Source: Jeotgalibaca sp. MA1X17-3
GTDB taxonomy: Bacteria > Bacillota > Bacilli > Lactobacillales > Aerococcaceae
DNA: 64,000 bases
Direction: 5' to 3'
Assembly: GCF_021513155.1 (NCBI RefSeq)
Contig: NZ_CP090983.1
Span: 744,001-808,000 of the forward strand
The translations under genes were made by a program, and so were the position numbers. This document shows positions 1 through 7,852 of this stretch, in pieces. The notes below the pieces were generated by a model. That model searched no databases. It worked only from the letters and a program-made list of their open reading frames with translations, and was not told the DNA's origin. Every line of letters starts with the position of its first letter. Position 1 is the first letter of the stretch.

Positions 1-29
1 ATTAATTGAAATAAAAAGGAGACAGATGA

Positions 30-1037
30 ATGGAATCATTTAAAGCTTTATGGGCAACTGCAAAAGGTGAAAGTGACATTCAATTAGAAGTTAAACCAAC
101 TAAGAAAACAGAACTGCAAGAAGGTTCGGTGTTAATAAAGGTACATTACTCCAGTGTGAATTATAAAGATGGACTAGCAGCTACAAATTCAAAAAGTGGA
201 GTAGTTCGAAACTATCCATTCATATTAGGAATTGATTTGAGTGGAGAAGTAGCAGAATCCCAAACAGACTTATTAGAAGTTGGCGATCAAGTGATCGTAA
301 CAAATTATGGCTTAGGAGTGTCCCAATATGGCGGTTACAGCGAATATGCACGTGTTCCAGCTGAATGGGTGATTCCATTACCAAAAGGCCTTAGCGTGCG
401 AGAATCGATGATTCTAGGGACAGCTGGCTTTACAGCAGGTGAATCGATTGTTGCATTAGAAGAACAAGGGATGGATGTAGCAAATGGTCCGGTCTTGATT
501 CGTGGAGCTTCTGGTGGTTTAGGTGGTATGGCGATAAAAATGTTGAAAAACTTGAATTATACAACCATCGCTGAATCGCGTAAAAAGGACACGGAGAGCG
601 ATTATTTACATTCCTTAGGTGCAGACGAGATCATTAGTCCAGATGAAGGACAGCTACCTAAAAAGCGCCCTCTAGCTAAACAAAGATGGCAAGCCATCAT
701 TGATCCAGTAGGAGGAGACTCTCTCGCCGATTACTTAGCACAATTACAATACGGTGGCTCTGTAGCATTAAGCGGAAATGCAGGCGGTATAAATTTTCAA
801 GCTACTGTTTTACCATTTATATTAAGAGGGATTAAACTGTTGGGAATTGATTCGGTAGAGTATCCAATGGAAAAACGATTGGCACTTTGGAATCGTTTGG
901 GTAGTGATTTGAAACCGAACGACTTAGAAAAGATGATTGATTATGAAGTTCGTCTAGAAGAATTACCGAATGCTTTCCAGAAAATAATGGCTGGAAACAT
1001 GAAGGGGAGAATCCTTGTTAAGGTAATTGAAGATTAA
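30..1037 (+). CDS. YhdH/YhfP-family quinone oxidoreductase (acrylyl-CoA reductase-like)
   Basis: Medium-chain dehydrogenase/reductase of 335 residues, the usual length of the YhdH/YhfP (AcuI) family, which reduces acrylyl-CoA or quinone-like substrates with NADPH. An N-terminal GroES-like fold carries the family pattern SSVNYKDGLA near residue 45. A Rossmann fold follows, with the nucleotide-binding stretch GASGGLGGMA near residue 160. No zinc-binding cysteines are seen, as expected for this zinc-free branch. The start is set by AAAGGAGA a few bases upstream. No terminator separates it from the rplM promoter. The family is well supported; the substrate is not known from sequence. Confidence 0.88.
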   Translation: MESFKALWATAKGESDIQLEVKPTKKTELQEGSVLIKVHYSSVNYKDGLAATNSKSGVVRNYPFILGIDLSGEVAESQTDLLEVGDQVIVTNYGLGVSQYGGYSEYARVPAEWVIPLPKGLSVRESMILGTAGFTAGESIVALEEQGMDVANGPVLIRGASGGLGGMAIKMLKNLNYTTIAESRKKDTESDYLHSLGADEIISPDEGQLPKKRPLAKQRWQAIIDPVGGDSLADYLAQLQYGGSVALSGNAGGINFQATVLPFILRGIKLLGIDSVEYPMEKRLALWNRLGSDLKPNDLEKMIDYEVRLEELPNAFQKIMAGNMKGRILVKVIED

Positions 1038-1070
1038 TATAAATAATGAGATTTTTTTCAAATGATTTAA

Positions 1071-1099
1071 TTGACAAATGGCTTTGGATGTCGTAAGAT
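1071..1099 (+). promoter_or_regulatory. Sigma-A promoter of rplM-rpsI
   Basis: A consensus -35 TTGACA (1071-1076), a 17-base spacer and a -10 TAAGAT (1094-1099) lie upstream of rplM. Transcription would start near 1106 and leave a leader of about 80 bases. Confidence 0.75.
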
Positions 1100-1105
1100 A
1101 TTAGA

Positions 1106-1185
1106 CGGTATTGTTTGCCACCACTAATGAGCCCCGGAAACTCAAGATGGTTCAAACATTCAGATTAGAAGATGGAGGAAACAAC
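1106..1185 (+). ncRNA. Probable ribosomal protein L13 leader
   Basis: The roughly 80-base untranslated leader between the predicted start site and the rplM GTG codon sits where Firmicutes carry the L13 leader RNA, an autoregulatory element bound by L13. The call rests on position and length. I did not fold it or match a covariance model, so the structure is unproven. Confidence 0.4.
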
Positions 1186-1629
1186 GTGCGTACAACATAT
1201 ATGGCTAAAGCCAACGAAAACGAAAACAAATGGTTTGTAATCGACGCAACTGATATCCCTTTGGGACGTCTATCAACTGTTGCAGCAACAATCCTACGTG
1301 GAAAAAATAAACCAACTTTTACTCCACACGTAGATACAGGTGATTCTGTAATTGTAATTAACGCTGATAAAATAAAACTAACAGGTAAAAAAGCAAGTGA
1401 CAAGATCTATTCTCGCCACAGTGGTTACATTGGTGGACTAAAACAAGTCTCTGCTGGTGAATTACGTGAAAAGAACTCTAGAAGACTATTGGAATATTCT
1501 ATCAAAGGAATGCTTCCTAAGAACTCTCTTGGAGCAAAACAATTCACTAAACTACATGTATACGGTGAAGATATTCACCCACATGCTGCACAAAAACCAG
1601 AAGTTTTAGACATCACTAACCTAATTTAA
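1186..1629 (+). CDS. rplM: 50S ribosomal protein L13
   Basis: Ribosomal protein L13 of the large subunit, an early assembly protein bound to 23S rRNA. I choose the GTG at 1186, preceded by GGAGGA, which gives 147 residues beginning MRTTYMAKAN. The frame is open further upstream, but that would add 25 residues absent from the family. Diagnostic stretches are WFVIDATDIPLGRLS, YSRHSGYIGGL and KGMLPKNSLG. It is the first gene of the conserved rplM-rpsI operon, with rpsI 13 bases downstream. Confidence 0.97.
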   Translation: MRTTYMAKANENENKWFVIDATDIPLGRLSTVAATILRGKNKPTFTPHVDTGDSVIVINADKIKLTGKKASDKIYSRHSGYIGGLKQVSAGELREKNSRRLLEYSIKGMLPKNSLGAKQFTKLHVYGEDIHPHAAQKPEVLDITNLI

Positions 1630-1642
1630 GGAGGGAATTCAT

Positions 1643-2035
1643 ATGGAACAAGCACAATACACCGGCACTGGCCGTCGTAAAAATTCAACTGCCCGCGTAC
1701 GTTTGGTACCCGGTACAGGAAAATTCATTTTTAACAAAAAAGAGATGGAAGAATATATTCCATTCCCATACTTGTACGAAGTAATCAAACAACCATTGAA
1801 CATTACAGATACTCTAGGAAGCTATGACGTATATGTAAACGTAAATGGTGGTGGATTCACTGGACAAGCTGGAGCAGCTCGTCATGGTATCTCTCGCGCA
1901 TTGTTGCAAGTAGATCCTGACTTCCGCGGACCACTTAAAGAAGCTGGACTTCTAACACGTGACCCACGTATGGTTGAACGTAAAAAACCAGGTCTTAAAA
2001 AAGCTCGTAAAGCTAGCCAATTTTCAAAACGCTAA
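1643..2035 (+). CDS. rpsI: 30S ribosomal protein S9
   Basis: Ribosomal protein S9, 130 residues, a full-length family member whose basic C-terminal tail reaches toward the P-site tRNA. The sequence opens with the family pattern YTGTGRRKNSTARVRL and ends in the conserved KKPGLKKARKASQFSKR tail. An AAGGAGGG ribosome-binding site precedes the ATG. It is co-transcribed with rplM. The 3' end of rpsI is a known insertion site for integrative elements in related bacteria, but here the gene end is intact and followed by a terminator. Confidence 0.98.
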   Translation: MEQAQYTGTGRRKNSTARVRLVPGTGKFIFNKKEMEEYIPFPYLYEVIKQPLNITDTLGSYDVYVNVNGGGFTGQAGAARHGISRALLQVDPDFRGPLKEAGLLTRDPRMVERKKPGLKKARKASQFSKR

Positions 2036-2044
2036 TTGCTGGAG

Positions 2045-2255
2045 CCGTTGCGAATTTATTCGCTACCGGACACAGTATGGGACGGAGGTTTCGCAAGAAA
2101 CTGAGTACCAATCTATTTTAATGTTCAAGGCACTTTCCAACTTGTTGGAAGGTGTCTTTTTTTGTTGTGACTGAATCCGTGACTGAATATTGATTTGCTA
2201 ACAGATACGGTATCGTACGGAGCTTTCAAAAGAAACTAAGCATTAACATTTTTAA
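2045..2255 (+). repeat. Diverged direct duplication downstream of rpsI
   Basis: Two related segments of about 65 bases, at roughly 2045-2112 and 2188-2255, share the layout of a GCTA-rich start, an ACGGAG block and a small hairpin followed by GAAACT(A/G)AG. In the first copy the hairpin is GTTTC-GCAA-GAAAC; in the second it is CTTTC-AAAA-GAAAC. The rpsI terminator lies between them. Function unknown. Confidence 0.5.
2128..2164 (+). terminator. Rho-independent terminator of rplM-rpsI
   Basis: A stem with the arms CTTTCCAAC and GTTGGAAGG plus flanking pairs is followed by a run of seven T. Confidence 0.85.
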
Positions 2256-2474
2256 TATTTTGCTTTATCAATTTAAGCTAGGCAAAGTAGCTTCACCTAG
2301 TAGGTAATTCAAAAATACTTCTAGTGGCGTCTGGCATGCCAAGGATTTTCGTGGGATATCATCTCGATCTCACTATATGGATACTTCTTGTATGTTCCTT
2401 TTCGGAATGATTCGTTTTTATAAAGGACGTCAGCGAGAAAAACCTCGGGTGCCTTTTTGTATGTAAAAAAATAA
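2256..2474. other. Intergenic stretch without a convincing gene
   Basis: A 63-codon open frame exists on the minus strand (2321-2512), but it starts inside the palindrome at 2475-2513 and has no ribosome-binding site, so I do not call it. A weak stem (CGAG-AAAAAC-CTCG) followed by five T lies near 2435-2460. Nothing else is recognisable. Confidence 0.5.
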
Positions 2475-2513
2475 AATGGTGTCAGTGAATCAAGTTGATT
2501 CACTGACACCATT
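2475..2513 (-). terminator. 39-base perfect palindrome, probable minus-strand terminator
   Basis: Arms of 19 bases (AATGGTGTCAGTGAATCAA and its exact complement) flank a single central G. Read on the minus strand the stem is followed by ATTTTATTTTTTT, so it can terminate transcription from the minus-strand gene at 2605-3717. The length and perfection of the arms are unusual for a simple terminator. Confidence 0.6.
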
Positions 2514-2548
2514 AATTAACGATCCGAAAAAAGAAAGAGAGCCTCGAA

Positions 2549-2597
2549 ACAAACGAAATCTTCCTTTTTTTATATAGCTAGCTCCATTTTTCGAGGC
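2549..2597 (-). terminator. Possible first terminator after the minus-strand gene
   Basis: The arms GCCTCGAAA and TTTTCGAGGC lie about 30 bases apart just beyond the stop codon at 2605. On the minus strand they are followed by a T-rich stretch (CTCTCTTTCTTTTTT). The large loop lowers confidence. Confidence 0.4.
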
Positions 2598-2604
2598 CGT
2601 GGGA

Positions 2605-3717
2605 TCATTCCGCAAATAGCGTATCGATTTTCACTCGGATTACGCGATCGATACTTGGATTACCGTGGTCACGATACGGATAGGCCCCGGATTCAAAGAG
2701 CAGGTAGAGTTGCTCTCCGTCCACGGCAATCTGTTCAAGATAAGACGGCATCGTGATTTTGGTGCTAATGTTCTTATCGGTGAAATCTTCGTTTTCTTTC
2801 AAGCGATTGAAGGAAAGTAGGGTAGAATCTTTTTTGCGTCCAGCAGAACGGGATAACAACAGCTTTTCTTGATAAAAAGCCAGACCTTGAATTTCTTTAC
2901 TAATCTTGTCTACGTCATCTGGATAAGCTTCTTTCGTACTTTTTCCGGTATCGAGCGTCGTGACTAGTTTTCCATCTGTATTATTTTTCGTAGAGATTAG
3001 GTAGCGGTGCATGACGCTCTCACTATCATCATTGAAATAAGCCACATAGAGGTCATTCTCGTGGACTGTAATTGTGGAAGCGCGCTTGATATTTGGTAGA
3101 TCGATGCTGTCAGTGTAGGCAATAGGTTCTGGGGAGTCTGAAAAATCATAAGACTCGATGTCAGTCAATGATAGCGTAATAACTTGCGCGGTGTCCTCTT
3201 TTTCTGAAGTGATCCAAAGTAGATTATGACTATGATCATAGGCGAGTCCGCCGACATGCGGAATACCATCAAGCACGATTTCTTTGATTAAGGAACCACT
3301 TCTTTTTTCCATCATGTAGATGACGGAATTGTGTTTCTTGGTTTGACAATAAGCCGAAATGAACAAATAATCGTCATTCACTGCCAGACCTTGTGGAGTC
3401 ATTGTGGTACAGATATCGACTTTTTTGTGGTTATGCTGCATCGTCGAGGTGGCATCCATTCCCGGGATGATAAAAAAATTCTCTTCCGATTCAATATCGT
3501 CCTCTTCAAAAGCTGCCTGATACAGTTCTGGATAAGCAACCAGTGCTTCCTTCAGTTCACTCAATGATCCGAGACTAGCTTCCGTATTCGTTTCTTCGGC
3601 AAAAGTTAACCGTTCGATTTTCCCGTTCTTTGTGAGGATAAAGAGCGTGACGATGCTTGAAACGAGGATGACGATTAGTGCAAAGCTGATGTATCTCTTT
3701 TTCTTTAGTTTTTCCAT
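2605..3717 (-). CDS. Membrane-anchored beta-propeller-like protein of unknown function
   Basis: 370 residues from the ATG at 3717, chosen because GGAGAAG precedes it; ten more upstream codons are open but lack a site. A short basic N-terminus precedes one membrane segment (about residues 9-28). The rest should lie outside the cell. It shows repeated blade-like motifs such as GLAVNDDYLFISAYC, HVGGLAYDHSHNLLWITSE and GLAFYQEKLLLSRSAG, which suggest a YncE/SMP-30-like propeller. No catalytic residues are recognised. Similar proteins are usually annotated as hypothetical. It is monocistronic with its own promoter and terminators. Confidence 0.7.
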   Translation of the reverse strand: MEKLKKKRYISFALIVILVSSIVTLFILTKNGKIERLTFAEETNTEASLGSLSELKEALVAYPELYQAAFEEDDIESEENFFIIPGMDATSTMQHNHKKVDICTTMTPQGLAVNDDYLFISAYCQTKKHNSVIYMMEKRSGSLIKEIVLDGIPHVGGLAYDHSHNLLWITSEKEDTAQVITLSLTDIESYDFSDSPEPIAYTDSIDLPNIKRASTITVHENDLYVAYFNDDSESVMHRYLISTKNNTDGKLVTTLDTGKSTKEAYPDDVDKISKEIQGLAFYQEKLLLSRSAGRKKDSTLLSFNRLKENEDFTDKNISTKITMPSYLEQIAVDGEQLYLLFESGAYPYRDHGNPSIDRVIRVKIDTLFAE

Positions 3718-3769
3718 GAAATCACTTCTCCAATTAAATATTTCCATAAACGCATTATCTCTATATTTT

Positions 3770-3797
3770 ACTATAGAACTTATCTGGTAACTAACAA
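3770..3797 (-). promoter_or_regulatory. Promoter of the propeller-like gene
   Basis: Read on the minus strand, -35 TTGTTA (3797-3792) and -10 TATAGT (3775-3770) are separated by 16 bases and lie about 50 bases before the start codon. Confidence 0.5.
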
Positions 3798-4261
3798 AAA
3801 GCTTTTGGCGACTATTTCGATTGCTTTCATAATTTCCTTCTTTTCATTATCTTTGAATGATATTGATTTGTGAACCAATACTTGAATAGCTGAAAAACTA
3901 TGAATGGTATAGGTCATATATATGTTTTTAGATTTTCTTTATAGTTTGGTTAGTTAAAATTTCCATAACTTCACTATTTTTTCCCTATACATTTTTATGT
4001 CAGAATAGAGCTTTAAAAATAGTAGTAAATGTCTTGAAATGTTATATTATTTGGTTAGAAAGAAGAGCGAAATATTTAAAGAAGATAATCAACCCTTTTG
4101 ATCTTATTGCTAATAGAGAAAGATATAAGTATAGGGAGTACTGATGAAATGATCGTACTATCGATTTTCTCTTTGATAGTGAAAGATTTTGTGGAAATTT
4201 TTTTACTTTACTTTCTGAGTACCAATTCCTAAGCTATAGACGTACCTAAATTAAAATAAAG
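3798..4261. other. AT-rich intergenic region before the two-component operon
   Basis: No open frame with a ribosome-binding site and no recognised RNA was found. A small hairpin (ACTATC ... GATAGT, about 4155-4182) is present. The region probably carries the promoter of the response-regulator gene. Confidence 0.4.
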
Positions 4262-4278
4262 TTTAACTCGAACTTAAG
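4262..4278 (-). promoter_or_regulatory. Candidate response-regulator box (autoregulation)
   Basis: Read on the minus strand the site is CTTAAG-TTCGA-GTTAAA, two hexamers spaced by an 11-base period as OmpR-family regulators often need. A matching direct repeat lies before the VTC gene at 6293-6311. It sits about 40 bases upstream of the response-regulator start. This is inference from two sites only. Confidence 0.4.
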
Positions 4279-4319
4279 TAAGTAAGCTAGTATAGATAAT
4301 ATATACATAAGGAGGTAAG

Positions 4320-4994
4320 ATGATGCGTTTATTACTTTGTGAAGATGAAAAAGAGCTTTCGGATGCTCTTGTAGCTATCTTAAAGTTTCATAATTATTCT
4401 GTAGATGCTGTTTATGATGGTGAAGAAGCTTTAAGTTATTTAGAAAGTGAAAATTATGATGGTGTCATACTAGATATCATGATGCCTAAAGTCGATGGAA
4501 TATCAGTACTTAAAGAAATACGGAGCAAAGGAAATAAAGTACCCGTCCTTCTTTTAACAGCAAAATCTGAAATTGATGATAAAGTTTTGGGACTGGATAC
4601 TGGTGCAGACGATTACTTAACGAAGCCATTCGTCACAAAAGAGTTGGTTGCACGCGTTCGTGCTATCACAAGAAGACAGGGTGAAATGACAGATTCTCAA
4701 ATCAGTTTTGCCAATGTGATTTTAGATCGTTTAACCTATGAGTTGAAATCGGACAAAGATACAACGAAACTTTCAAATAAAGAGTTCCAGGTGCTGGAAA
4801 TGTTAATGGTCAATCCTCAAAATGTGATTCCAACAGATCGTTTTATGGAAAAAATTTGGGGGTATGATAGTGATTCGGAAATAAATGTCGTCTGGGTATG
4901 TATATCATCCCTGAGGAAAAAATTAAATACGATTGGATCTTTCGTTGAAATAAAAGCGCGGAGAAATATAGGCTATTCTCTGGAGGAACAATGA
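4320..4994 (+). CDS. OmpR-family response regulator
   Basis: 224 residues. The N-terminal receiver domain (about 1-118) has the acidic pair ED near residue 8, phospho-acceptor Asp52 in VILDIMMPKVDG, the switch Thr in LLLTAKSE and Lys in DDYLTKPF. The C-terminal winged helix (about 125-222) has LSNKEFQVLEMLM and the SLRKKL recognition region. Two adjacent ATG codons follow AAGGAGG, so the start may be one codon later. The gene overlaps the histidine kinase by four bases (ATGA). A candidate binding box lies before it and another before the VTC-DUF4956-cotH genes, which it may control. Confidence 0.93.
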   Translation: MMRLLLCEDEKELSDALVAILKFHNYSVDAVYDGEEALSYLESENYDGVILDIMMPKVDGISVLKEIRSKGNKVPVLLLTAKSEIDDKVLGLDTGADDYLTKPFVTKELVARVRAITRRQGEMTDSQISFANVILDRLTYELKSDKDTTKLSNKEFQVLEMLMVNPQNVIPTDRFMEKIWGYDSDSEINVVWVCISSLRKKLNTIGSFVEIKARRNIGYSLEEQ

Positions 4995-6214
4995 TGGTAG
5001 AAATGTTACGTAGAAAGTTTATTGTCATTTCTGTGAGCGCCGTTTTTGTAGTTATTCTTATGATTGGACTCTTTAGTAATGCATTCAACTATTCACAAAT
5101 AGGCAAAAATTCTGAAATTATTCTAAGGATACTTGCAGAAAATGATGGTAATTTCCCTGAACCAGAAGTACAGGCTGTCAAACCTGATTTACCGCCTAGA
5201 GTATCACCAGAAGTGCCCTTTTACACCCGTTTTTTTACTATAAAAATCGATGACCAGAAACAAGTAATGGAAGTGAATACTGATAAAATTGCCTCTGTCT
5301 CTAGAGAAAATGCCATCGCCTATGCGGATAGTATTTTAAAGAGTGGAAAAAAGAGTGGTCTGGCAGATGAATTTAAATATAATGTTGTAACGAAAGACTA
5401 CGGCTCTTTGCTTATCTTTGTAAGTCTTGATAGAGAATTAGAAATTTTCTACTCCTTTTTGGAAAACAGTATTATTATTGGTAGTATTGCGATTTTTATG
5501 GTCTTTTTAATCATACTAATCTTTTCTAAAAAGGCAATCGCACCAATCGCAGAAAGCTATGAAAAACAAAAACAATTTATTACCGATGCCAGCCATGAAC
5601 TCAAGACCCCCCTGACGATTATTAGTACAAATGCAGAAGTGATTGAGATGAGCTCTGGCGAGAGTCAGTGGACAAAGAGTATTCATAATCAAGTGCATCG
5701 ATTGTCTAAACTTATCGAAAGTCTGGTGTCACTTACGAGAATGGATGAAGAAAAAAATCAACTCATCAAGAATGACTTTTCCTTATCTCAAGTAGTAGAA
5801 GAAACAGCTGAAGCATTCTTAGAAATGGGTCTGATGAAAGGGAAAGAGCTTATAATAAGAGTTGAAAAAGAGATCAACTATGATGGGAATGAAGACTCCA
5901 TTCGACAGCTTGTATCCATATTACTAGATAATGCATTAAAATATGGATTAAAAAATGAACCTATATTAATAAGTTTAAAGAGACAAGGAAAAAAATATGT
6001 TATACAGACAATAAACAAATCAGAAAATTTAAGGATCCAAAATTATGATATGCTTTTTGAGCGGTTTTATAGAGAGGATTTATCTAGAAATAGTCAGTTA
6101 GAAGGCTATGGAATTGGTTTATCTATCGCAAAAGCTATCGTACTAAAGCATAAAGGAAAAATAACTGCTGAAAGCTTGGATGGGAAGAGAATGATTTTTA
6201 CCATTCAACTTTAA
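4991..6214 (+). CDS. Sensor histidine kinase
   Basis: 407 residues, partner of the preceding regulator, with which it overlaps by four bases. There are membrane segments at about 10-30 and 155-180, with an extracellular sensor loop of about 120 residues that is rich in proline near its start (PEPEVQAVKPDLPPRVSPEV). A HisKA domain follows with phospho-acceptor His202 in DASHELKTPL, then a HATPase domain with the N box LLDNALKYG and G box GYGIGLSIAK. No HAMP domain is evident. The loop resembles no sensor I recognise, so the signal is unknown. Confidence 0.93.
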   Translation: MMVEMLRRKFIVISVSAVFVVILMIGLFSNAFNYSQIGKNSEIILRILAENDGNFPEPEVQAVKPDLPPRVSPEVPFYTRFFTIKIDDQKQVMEVNTDKIASVSRENAIAYADSILKSGKKSGLADEFKYNVVTKDYGSLLIFVSLDRELEIFYSFLENSIIIGSIAIFMVFLIILIFSKKAIAPIAESYEKQKQFITDASHELKTPLTIISTNAEVIEMSSGESQWTKSIHNQVHRLSKLIESLVSLTRMDEEKNQLIKNDFSLSQVVEETAEAFLEMGLMKGKELIIRVEKEINYDGNEDSIRQLVSILLDNALKYGLKNEPILISLKRQGKKYVIQTINKSENLRIQNYDMLFERFYREDLSRNSQLEGYGIGLSIAKAIVLKHKGKITAESLDGKRMIFTIQL

Positions 6215-6233
6215 GATAAATAAGATAAGAAAA

Positions 6234-6266
6234 TGCTCCCCCTTAGAGAACAGGGGGAGTATTTTT
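6234..6266 (+). terminator. Terminator of the two-component operon
   Basis: The arms GCTCCCCC and GGGGGAGT are followed by ATTTTT. Its presence shows that the VTC gene cannot start at the upstream ATG at 6267 and needs its own promoter. Confidence 0.85.
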
Positions 6267-6292
6267 ATGTTCTATCAAATATTTTTAAAAGA

Positions 6293-6325
6293 CTTTAAGT
6301 TCATTTTAATTAGGGAACCTATACT
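6293..6325 (+). promoter_or_regulatory. Candidate regulated promoter of the VTC-DUF4956-cotH operon
   Basis: A direct repeat TTTAAG (6294-6299) and TTTAAT (6305-6310), period 11, overlaps the -35 position of a promoter with -10 TATACT (6320-6325). The same spacing occurs upstream of the response-regulator gene. The arrangement fits activation by an OmpR-type regulator, but binding is inferred. Confidence 0.45.
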
Positions 6326-6368
6326 AGCTTTAACAAGTAGATATATTGATTTGAAAGGAGTAAAGGAT

Positions 6369-7085
6369 ATGGGCTATCAAAATGTTTTTAAGCGCTATGA
6401 ATTAAAATACATTCTGACACAAGAAGAAAAGGAATCCTTGTTACAGGCTATGGAAAAACATATGATTTCTGATCCCTTCGGAAAAAATACAATTTGTAAC
6501 ATCTACTTTGACACGCCTGACAAATTATTAGTCCGAAGATCACTGGAGAAACCAGTTTATAGAGAAAAACTAAGGGTAAGAAGTTATGGTGTTGCAAATC
6601 CGGATAGTAAGGTTTTCATAGAAATTAAAAAGAAATATAAAGGTATCGTCTACAAACGTAGAATTAATTTGAAGGAAAAGGTAGCTAGAAGTTATTTAAT
6701 AGAAGGCAAGCCTCTGAAAAAGCATAATCAAATTTCGGCCGAAATCGATTATTTAATGAATTTCTACAAAAATATTGAACCATCGATATTTTTATCCTAT
6801 GACCGTGAAGCCTTTTATAGTAAAGAAGATAGAGACTTCAGAATGACATTTGATGAAAAAATTCTGGCTCGAGATTACGATATTAGCCTGAATGCGGGTG
6901 TTTACGGTGAATTCGTATTGCCAAAAGACAAAGTTATTTTGGAAGTGAAAACAGTCTTTGGTGTACCTATATGGTTACGCAATTTTCTTAATGAGAATCA
7001 TTTATATAAAACATCCTTTTCCAAATATGGAAATACCTATTTAAATATGTTGTTACCGAAACGTTTAGAAAATACTCAACTATAA
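6369..7085 (+). CDS. VTC-domain (polyphosphate polymerase-like) protein
   Basis: 238 residues from the ATG at 6369, which follows GAAAGGAG. The frame is open further upstream, but it runs into the terminator of the previous operon. The VTC fold is shown by the opening FKRYELKYIL, basic strands YREKLRVRSY and FIEIKKKYKG, and the acidic EVKT near the end. This is the tunnel fold of the yeast vacuolar transporter chaperone that makes polyphosphate. Bacterial members next to DUF4956 and CotH genes are known as a recurring set whose role is unsettled. It probably acts at the cytoplasmic face. Confidence 0.85.
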   Translation: MGYQNVFKRYELKYILTQEEKESLLQAMEKHMISDPFGKNTICNIYFDTPDKLLVRRSLEKPVYREKLRVRSYGVANPDSKVFIEIKKKYKGIVYKRRINLKEKVARSYLIEGKPLKKHNQISAEIDYLMNFYKNIEPSIFLSYDREAFYSKEDRDFRMTFDEKILARDYDISLNAGVYGEFVLPKDKVILEVKTVFGVPIWLRNFLNENHLYKTSFSKYGNTYLNMLLPKRLENTQL

Positions 7086-7116
7086 AAAAAGTGAAAAGAA
7101 AGAAGAGGTGTGACGA

Positions 7117-7809
7117 ATGTCACTTAATAATTTATTTACTGGTGTTTTGGATAGTACAGAGGTAGCTGCTGTTACCTTATCAAATTTTATAATCTGTATG
7201 GGGACGGCGCTAATATTAGGATTGTTTATAGCAATTGCTTATACCTATAAAAATAGATATTCAAAAAGTTTTGTTGTGACCTTAGCGACTTTACCAGCTG
7301 TCGTTGCAGTAATCATAATGATGGTAAATGGTAATTTGGGGACAGGTGTGGCAGTTGCGGGGACATTTAGCTTGGTAAGATTCAGATCAATACCAGGAAC
7401 AGCTAAGGAAATCGGTGCCATATTTTTAGCTATGGGAACAGGTCTTGCAACGGGTATGGGTTATATCGGTTATGCCATTGCCTTTACTATCATTGTAAAT
7501 GGCGTGGGATTACTCTACACAGCAAGTGACTTTGGGGAAGGTAAAAAAACACAAAGATTGATGAAAATTACCATACCTGAAGATTTAGATTACACAACTG
7601 TTTTTAATGATTTATTTGTAGAATATACTGATAATGCTGAGTTAATTAGTATTAAAACAAGCAATATGGGTAGTCTCTTTAAACTTACTTACGATTTGGT
7701 ACTTATAGATGTAAAAAAAGAGAAAGAGTTTATGGATGCATTAAGATGCCGTAATGCAAATCTTGAAATCACTGTGGCAAAACCATCTAGTTTTGCAAAT
7801 GAATTGTAA
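7117..7809 (+). CDS. DUF4956 family membrane protein
   Basis: 230 residues with about four membrane segments in the first 145 residues (near 22-42, 52-72, 77-95 and 112-135) and a soluble C-terminal domain of about 85 residues. The conserved loop GTFSLVRFRSIPGTAKEIG near residue 85 is typical of DUF4956. It follows the VTC gene by 31 bases and precedes cotH by 43, each gene with its own ribosome-binding site. The VTC-DUF4956-CotH trio suggests a membrane module that modifies or exports a surface component; the chemistry is not established. Confidence 0.85.
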   Translation: MSLNNLFTGVLDSTEVAAVTLSNFIICMGTALILGLFIAIAYTYKNRYSKSFVVTLATLPAVVAVIIMMVNGNLGTGVAVAGTFSLVRFRSIPGTAKEIGAIFLAMGTGLATGMGYIGYAIAFTIIVNGVGLLYTASDFGEGKKTQRLMKITIPEDLDYTTVFNDLFVEYTDNAELISIKTSNMGSLFKLTYDLVLIDVKKEKEFMDALRCRNANLEITVAKPSSFANEL

Positions 7810-7852
7810 AAAAAGATAGATACATAAATTGAAAAAAAGGGAGTGACAGGTA

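Noticed and set aside
2321..2512. 63-codon minus-strand frame between rpsI and the propeller-like gene
   Set aside because: It starts inside a terminator palindrome, lacks a ribosome-binding site and has no recognisable product.
6267..6368. Longer N-terminus for the VTC-domain protein
   Set aside because: The upstream ATG lies directly on the terminator T run of the previous operon, and the extra residues are outside the VTC fold. The ATG at 6369 has a good GAAAGGAG site.
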